From positions 28,943 through 92,942 of IMG/VR virus record IMGVR_UViG_3300007513_002727: a stretch of DNA of 64,000 nucleotides, one strand, 5' to 3'. A model generated the notes under the pieces. The model did no database searches. It saw only the letters and a list, made by a program, of their open reading frames with translations, and was not told the DNA's origin. Position 1 is the first letter of the stretch. Each line of letters opens with the position of its first letter. Source of the stretch: a virus. The translations under genes and the position numbers were made by a program. Of this stretch, positions 59,308 through 64,000 are shown in pieces.

Positions 59308-59940
59308 ATGCTAGATCTTAAAGTATTACAGCCAAAAAAAATTTTAGGGTTAGGTAGATACCCTTTACCACACCAAGGAGATTTGTCAAAACCATACTTT
59401 ATAGCTGTTGGATGTAGTTTTACAGCTGGAGCAAGAATAGATTACAATGATGTTTGGTGTAATCAGTTAGGTAACAAATTAAATTTAGAACATATAAATT
59501 TAAGTTATCAAGGTTCTTCATTAGAATATCAGTATGAAAAAATATTACAATCAGAAACAATATTGTCCAATGCAAAATTTATTTTATGGATGCAAACATA
59601 TCCTCCACGATCTCATAGATTTTTCTTAAGAGATATAATTGGAGATCTCTATTCAAAAATTATTGCTCCTGATAAACCAATTATTTGGGAGAAGGTTGAA
59701 TATTATTATAATTTAGTTTCACACAAAAAAATTTTAATAACTAATTGTTGGGGTTGGGATTTAAAAACTAAAATTTTACTAAAAGCTAAAATTTGCAAAA
59801 AAAATAAAAACTATTTTTTTAATAAAAACAACCCTATAGATTATGGATCAGATAACCTTCATCCTGGTCCAAAATCACATTCAATACTAGCAAATGATAT
59901 GTATGATCATATGACAAAACATTTTTCCAGTTGGATTTAA
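59308..59940 (+). CDS. SGNH/GDSL-family hydrolase
   Basis: 210 residues. AVGCSFTAGARI (Ser37 as nucleophile), NLSYQGSSLEYQYEKI (Gly/Asn oxyanion region), and SDNLHPGPKSHSILA with Asp182/His185 are the SGNH blocks I, II and V. These enzymes remove or move acyl groups on glycans and lipids. With the nucleotide-sugar dehydrogenase it suggests glycan modification. Confidence 0.75.
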   Translation: MLDLKVLQPKKILGLGRYPLPHQGDLSKPYFIAVGCSFTAGARIDYNDVWCNQLGNKLNLEHINLSYQGSSLEYQYEKILQSETILSNAKFILWMQTYPPRSHRFFLRDIIGDLYSKIIAPDKPIIWEKVEYYYNLVSHKKILITNCWGWDLKTKILLKAKICKKNKNYFFNKNNPIDYGSDNLHPGPKSHSILANDMYDHMTKHFSSWI

Positions 59941-59962
59941 CAATGCTGATAATTATTAACAT

Positions 59963-61309
59963 ATGTGCGGAATAGTCGGAATATACAACGTTCCTGAAGC
60001 CTCTAAAATTGCGGCCTTAGGAATTCATGGATTACAACATCGAGGACAAGAAGGTGCGGGAATTATTTCATACAACAAAGAATTTCATATCCATGGCGAC
60101 TATGGACGTGTTGATCATATTTTTGGTAGCGACAAAGTTATAAAAAATCTTCCAGGTAGTACAGCAATTGGACACGTTAGATACAGCACTACTGGAGGCA
60201 CAGGAAAAAGTAATGTTCAACCTTTATTTTATAATTTAGACTTTGGCGGCTTTGCTATTGCCCACAATGGTGACTTTACTGATTCTGCATATTGGAGAGA
60301 AAAGCTAACCAAAGAAGGTGCAATATTTCAAACAACAACTGACACAGAAATTATTCCACATTTGATTGCTCGAACAAAAGGTATTGATCCTGTGGATCGT
60401 TTACTTACAGTATTGAATAAAGTAGAAGGTGCATTTAGCATAGTAACTTTACTTGATGATAAATTAGTTGTTGCTCGAGATCCATATGGCTTTCGTCCTT
60501 TAGTTATAGGTCAATACGAAGAAGGGTACGCAATAGCATCAGAAACCTGTGCTCTTGATTTAATTGGTGCAACAAACATTAAAGATATCGATCCTGGTAC
60601 AGTAATCATATTCAGTAATGGAAAAAAAGAAACATTTTATTTAGATAAAAAAGTTACAAAACATTTTTGTATATTTGAACACATTTATTTTTCACGTCCT
60701 GATACTGTTATTGATAATCAATTAGTATACGAAGTTCGTAAAAGAATAGGAGAAGAATTAGCAAAAGAAAGTTATGTTGAATCTGACATGGTTGTTCCTG
60801 TACCTGATTCTGGAATGGCATCTGCACTTGGATATGCTAATCAATCAAAAGTACCTTTTGAACTAGGACTTACACGAAGTCATTACAAAGGAAGAACATT
60901 TATTGAACCTACACAAAAAATACGAGACTTAGGTGTAAGATTAAAACATAGTGCTATGCAATTGTTTAAAGATAAAACAGTTACCGTTATTGACGATTCT
61001 ATTGTACGTGGAACTACATCTAAAAAAATTATAAAAATGATACGAAAAGCAGGTGCTAAAAAAATACATATGCGTATCTCATCTCCTCCTGTAACTGGAC
61101 CATGCCATTATGGTATTGATACTCCAAACAGAAAAGAACTTATAGCTGGAGAAAGTAATGTAAACGAAATTAAAGAATTTATTGGTGCTGATTCATTAGA
61201 GTATATTTCTATAGAAGGACTACATAAAGCTATGAAAAGTAAGGGCTACTGCGACGCTTGTTTTACAGGCAACTATCCAGTTAAAAAACAATTGGCTATA
61301 AACGATTAA
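59963..61309 (+). CDS. purF: Amidophosphoribosyltransferase PurF, Fe-S type
   Basis: 448 residues. MCGIVGIYN provides the catalytic Cys2 without a propeptide, GLQHRGQEGAG is the glutaminase site, and VTVIDDSIVRGTTS (about 340-353) binds PRPP. Cys236 (CIFE), Cys381 (CHYGIDTP), Cys430 and Cys433 (CDACFTG) match the four 4Fe-4S ligands of the Bacillus-type enzyme. It commits PRPP to purine synthesis. The Fe-S dependence links it to the phage SUF genes. Confidence 0.96.
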   Translation: MCGIVGIYNVPEASKIAALGIHGLQHRGQEGAGIISYNKEFHIHGDYGRVDHIFGSDKVIKNLPGSTAIGHVRYSTTGGTGKSNVQPLFYNLDFGGFAIAHNGDFTDSAYWREKLTKEGAIFQTTTDTEIIPHLIARTKGIDPVDRLLTVLNKVEGAFSIVTLLDDKLVVARDPYGFRPLVIGQYEEGYAIASETCALDLIGATNIKDIDPGTVIIFSNGKKETFYLDKKVTKHFCIFEHIYFSRPDTVIDNQLVYEVRKRIGEELAKESYVESDMVVPVPDSGMASALGYANQSKVPFELGLTRSHYKGRTFIEPTQKIRDLGVRLKHSAMQLFKDKTVTVIDDSIVRGTTSKKIIKMIRKAGAKKIHMRISSPPVTGPCHYGIDTPNRKELIAGESNVNEIKEFIGADSLEYISIEGLHKAMKSKGYCDACFTGNYPVKKQLAIND

Positions 61310-61312
61310 ATA
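61306..61312 (+). promoter_or_regulatory. Late-promoter-like TTAAATA
   Basis: TAAATA core overlapping the purF stop, 5 nt before the ATG at 61318. Confidence 0.45.
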
Positions 61313-61317
61313 CACAT

Positions 61318-62949
61318 ATGAAACCATGGTTTGAAAGAGAATTAGCAGAAGCGGATATAATTAAATTCCCAGAGCCTGAAGCTAAAGTCGTACAAATGCC
61401 AAATGTGCAGGAGTATCCAGACTTTATTACAGGTGTACAAGATTTACAATCCAAGCAAAAAGACGGTACAATATCACAAGAATCATACGATAAACTTTAC
61501 ACAGAGCTAATACACAGATTTATGAAGAAAGAGAGTTTTGAAACTCCTTGGTTCATAAGAGAAGCTAATTTGAGCAGAGTTTCAACAGGATCACGAACAC
61601 TTTATATCAACAATATTAATAAATTATTAAAAAAAAATACACCTTTTCCTATTGGTAGACAAAAGAAAAAATTAAAAGGCACCTTTGTTCCCGATCCAGG
61701 ACAAGAAATTAAAGATTTCAGCGATACACTTACAGGAAAACTTAATGGAGAAGAAGTTGAAATAGCGGCAACTTCTCTTTTTAAAAGTGCAGATATAAGA
61801 GGTGGTCAAACACTAAAAACAGGAGAAGCGAAAAAACTTTGGAATACTGGATATGTATCGGAAGGTCTTTTTGGAATGGGATTATTCTTAGCATTATTAT
61901 TAGATCGTCCACTATCAGATATTGATATCAAAGACGGAGTTAAAAAATTTCTTAAAACAAATGGTGGTACAGTAACAAAAGTTAATCCAAAAACTAAAGA
62001 TAGTGTCTCACTAAAAATTTATTTGCCAGAAGTAGATTGGGACGGTTTAATTAATCCAAAAACATATGAGCATCCAGACATAATAGGACATTCTAAATCA
62101 ATTGCTGATTATACTAACAGCTCTGCAGATTGGAAAGAAATAGACAACAGTTTTGTAAAAAATCAAAAGATTGATAATATAGAAGTAATCGCAGATGGGA
62201 CATCTGCACAAAAAGCAACCAAGGTTGATGTCTATATCAAATATGCTAATGGCAAACGAATGAAATTTGAACGTTCAATTAAAAGTGGAAAGGTAAAACA
62301 ATTTGGGCAAGGTCCAGTAGGTGGTGCTTTAGGACAACGAGAAAAAAAATATGGCGAGAAAGGAACATCGCACCATTCTTGGTATCCTGGAAAAGGATCT
62401 AGAGAGGCACGTTGGAGTTATCAAGAAGATTTTTGGAATAATATGGGTGTAAATATCTCAAATGCAGAAAATGATTTTATGGGATATAAATCTGATATTA
62501 CAGACAAGTTAAATAAAAAAGCAAAATGGACAAAAAAAGACAAAGATATAGCCATAGACATTGAAAGAGAAATACATTATTTTCCATATCAAGTAGCTAC
62601 AAAAGAATTGAATGATAAGTTAAAAGGAAATAAAGATGAATACAAAACACTTATACACATTAATGGAGCATTACAAGATTATGCTGGTGCCAAAATGATT
62701 CACATTTATTCTGGAGGATACAGAGTAATGGATTTTAAAAAACTAGATAAGTTAGTTGGTGCCCTTGACCTAAAAGCATTTTTCAAAGATACAGGAATGT
62801 ATCCTAAAGTTATTATTGGAGACGATGATACACCTGCTGGAGAATTTATATCAGTAACTCTTAAAACGGATCAAGGCAAAGCATCAAACCAAGTTGATAT
62901 GGGCGAATTAATTAAAAAAGTAACCACTGTTGAAAAACGCGACTATTAA
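61318..62949 (+). CDS. Large phage protein of unknown function
   Basis: 543 residues, soluble, starting KPWFERELAEADIIKFPEPEAKVV. The middle has ATSLFKSADIRGGQTLKTGEAKKLW and a TKVDVYIKYANGKRMKFERSIKSGKVKQFGQ stretch whose D-x-x-x-K-like strand pattern recalls restriction-endonuclease-like folds. T4-like cyanophages carry similarly sized unknown proteins. The late-type box suggests a virion or packaging role. No firm assignment. Quoted segments are partial. Confidence 0.55.
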   Translation: MKPWFERELAEADIIKFPEPEAKVVQMPNVQEYPDFITGVQDLQSKQKDGTISQESYDKLYTELIHRFMKKESFETPWFIREANLSRVSTGSRTLYINNINKLLKKNTPFPIGRQKKKLKGTFVPDPGQEIKDFSDTLTGKLNGEEVEIAATSLFKSADIRGGQTLKTGEAKKLWNTGYVSEGLFGMGLFLALLLDRPLSDIDIKDGVKKFLKTNGGTVTKVNPKTKDSVSLKIYLPEVDWDGLINPKTYEHPDIIGHSKSIADYTNSSADWKEIDNSFVKNQKIDNIEVIADGTSAQKATKVDVYIKYANGKRMKFERSIKSGKVKQFGQGPVGGALGQREKKYGEKGTSHHSWYPGKGSREARWSYQEDFWNNMGVNISNAENDFMGYKSDITDKLNKKAKWTKKDKDIAIDIEREIHYFPYQVATKELNDKLKGNKDEYKTLIHINGALQDYAGAKMIHIYSGGYRVMDFKKLDKLVGALDLKAFFKDTGMYPKVIIGDDDTPAGEFISVTLKTDQGKASNQVDMGELIKKVTTVEKRDY

Positions 62950-62992
62950 TCACTACACATTAAATCCCAAAAAATAAACCATAAGTATTAGT

Positions 62993-63571
62993 ATGACGGA
63001 TACTCAAGGCAAATTACTTGTAGCACCACCTAGTATGCCAGATTGGAGATTCCAAAAAACTGTTCTCTATGTTTGGCGTCATGACATATCAGGTGCGGCG
63101 GCAGTTATTATTAACAAAAAGTGTAATCACCCTGATTTTAAGCACATATGCGAAGAAGGTCGTGTTGATAGAAACTTACAAATTAATCTACCTGTATATT
63201 ATGGAGGCCCAATCTTAAACAATATTATTGGCGTCCTACACACAAAAGACTTTCAATTAGGAAGTACAAACGCAAATAGCAACTATCCACTAGCATTTAC
63301 ATTAGATAAAAAAATGCTTGAAGTTCTTGCAAAAGGAGGTGGACCTAAACAAAAAATGATTACAATGGGGATGGCAAGTTGGGAATCTCAACAACTTGAA
63401 GACGAAATAGATGCATTACCTCCAAGAAAACGTGCAATGAGTTGGTTAATATTACCGTATGATGAAAAAATTGTATTTGGACCACAACCAGAGGATCTTT
63501 GGGAAATGTGCGTTTCACGTGCTGTAGAAAATAAAACTAAAGAAATTACTAATAAGATTTTTAAAATATAA
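62993..63571 (+). CDS. YqgE/AlgH (UPF0301) family protein
   Basis: 192 residues. GKLLVAPPSMPDWRFQKTVLYVWRHD, GAAAVIINKK, VYYGGPI and MGMASWESQQLEDEI match the UPF0301 family (YqgE, AlgH). Its biochemical role is not settled; AlgH was linked to transcriptional control in Pseudomonas. UPF0301 proteins do occur in T4-like marine phages (from memory). Quoted motifs are partial. Confidence 0.88.
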   Translation: MTDTQGKLLVAPPSMPDWRFQKTVLYVWRHDISGAAAVIINKKCNHPDFKHICEEGRVDRNLQINLPVYYGGPILNNIIGVLHTKDFQLGSTNANSNYPLAFTLDKKMLEVLAKGGGPKQKMITMGMASWESQQLEDEIDALPPRKRAMSWLILPYDEKIVFGPQPEDLWEMCVSRAVENKTKEITNKIFKI

Positions 63572-64000
63572 TTACCCGTACGGGCCAGCAATTGGACAGG
63601 TACTAGTTAATAAGTGCCAAAGTTTGTCATAGTCCCAATCAAAATTATGCTGTTCTTTTAAGTATTGTTTCTGCAATGGCCAAGCATCTTTCTCCATTTG
63701 ATTTACACAATCATAATCTATTTCATTTATATCCTGCAGATAATGAATTACTTCATGTAATAATACTGATAGGCTCCATGGATCAGTTCTATCCCATGTG
63801 TCTGGCAATATTATTAAATCAAGTTTAATATCATAAAATCCATGTAATGTAACACCTTCATACTTTTCACCACCATAATATGCTTCTTCCATTTTATCCT
63901 GTGTTACAAACAAAATCGTTGGTTCAGGAACATCTATATTATAATTTGTGTTAGCTCCTATCCAAATCATCAGAGCCATAATAATTTCTTTCATTGACAT
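63572..64000 (-). CDS. Zinc-metallopeptidase-like protein (HExxH), right edge
   Basis: 142 residues visible; the start is uncertain because the frame reaches the window edge (Met codons at 64000 and 63994). A hydrophobic N-terminus (MKEIIMALMIWIGANT) looks like a signal peptide. LSVLLHEVIHYLQDI carries the HExxH zinc site (His-Glu-x-x-His), as in DUF6647-type proteins. It may cleave peptides or peptidoglycan cross-links in the periplasm. It is convergent with the YqgE gene, directly adjoining. Confidence 0.65.
   Translation of the reverse strand: MSMKEIIMALMIWIGANTNYNIDVPEPTILFVTQDKMEEAYYGGEKYEGVTLHGFYDIKLDLIILPDTWDRTDPWSLSVLLHEVIHYLQDINEIDYDCVNQMEKDAWPLQKQYLKEQHNFDWDYDKLWHLLTSTCPIAGPYG

Noticed and set aside
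1-64000. CRISPR array, tRNA genes, insertion sequences, att sites
   Set aside because: Looked for spaced direct repeats, T-loop/CCA patterns, transposase motifs and terminal repeats; apart from the tmRNA nothing convincing was seen, though reading by eye can miss a single tRNA.

Overview
The window looks like a 64 kb piece of a large, T4-like tailed phage of a marine bacterium. The DNA is AT-rich (about one third GC by eye). Genes are packed with ATGA/TAATG overlaps, and virion-type genes are scattered through it (PAAR spike tip, pectate-lyase-fold tail spike, acidic scaffold-like protein, arrays of small virion-type paralogs). Late-promoter boxes of the TATAAATA/CTAAATA type stand in front of many of them. 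A circularly permuted two-piece tmRNA, an alphaproteobacterial-style DnaK and a 17-kDa-antigen-like lipoprotein favour an alphaproteobacterial host such as the SAR11 group. Picocyanobacteria also have permuted tmRNA, so they are not excluded; no photosynthesis gene is present here. No integrase, terminase, capsid or DNA polymerase gene was seen in this window.

Layout. 1-9 kb: virion-type genes, including four related small proteins with strong ribosome binding sites, interrupted by a reverse-strand GT10-like glycosyltransferase, an FkbM methyltransferase and a sulfotransferase-like protein. 9-12.7 kb: glutathione-peroxidase-like protein, two SPASM/twitch-type radical SAM proteins and a PD-(D/E)XK nuclease. 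12.7-20 kb: tail spike, class Ia ribonucleotide reductase (nrdA, nrdB), PAAR protein and a large virion-type protein. 19.7-21.5 kb: a reverse operon (hypothetical, 44-aa basic protein, ribosomal protein bL12, FTR1 iron permease) divergent from the tmRNA. 21.5-28 kb: small genes, ParB-like protein, PCMT protein-repair enzyme, DUF3445 protein, TylF-like methyltransferase and two candidate structured RNAs. 28-35 kb: six 2-oxoglutarate/Fe(II) oxygenase-like proteins mixed with a sugar-aminotransferase, a short SDR and an asparagine-synthase-like PP-loop enzyme. 36-41 kb: lipoproteins, a virion-type protein and an 890-aa membrane/coiled-coil protein. 41-46 kb: clpX, bS21, hsp20, dnaK, clpS. 46-53.6 kb: glutaredoxin, a PLP-fold fusion, thyX, then sufB-VOC-sufE-sufC-TonB receptor. 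53.6-64 kb: B12-type radical SAM protein, a seventh oxygenase, a mini-sufD, a nucleotide-sugar dehydrogenase, SGNH hydrolases, purF, YqgE and a metallopeptidase.

Three themes stand out. (1) Translation rescue and protein quality control: the phage brings its own tmRNA (tag ending LAA), ClpX with an intact ClpP-docking loop, ClpS, DnaK, Hsp20 and two ribosomal proteins. (2) Iron: FTR1 permease, a TonB-dependent receptor and a scattered SUF Fe-S assembly set (B, C, E and a short D, but no SufS), beside Fe-S or iron users (PurF with four cluster cysteines, radical SAM proteins, NrdB, seven Fe(II) oxygenases). (3) A biosynthetic cluster of oxygenases, aminotransferase, epimerase-like and PP-loop enzymes whose product is unknown. 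Many start codons lie 5-8 nt after a late or sigma70 -10 box with no leader, suggesting leaderless mRNAs. All functional statements come from reading motifs; no database search or computed fold was run.
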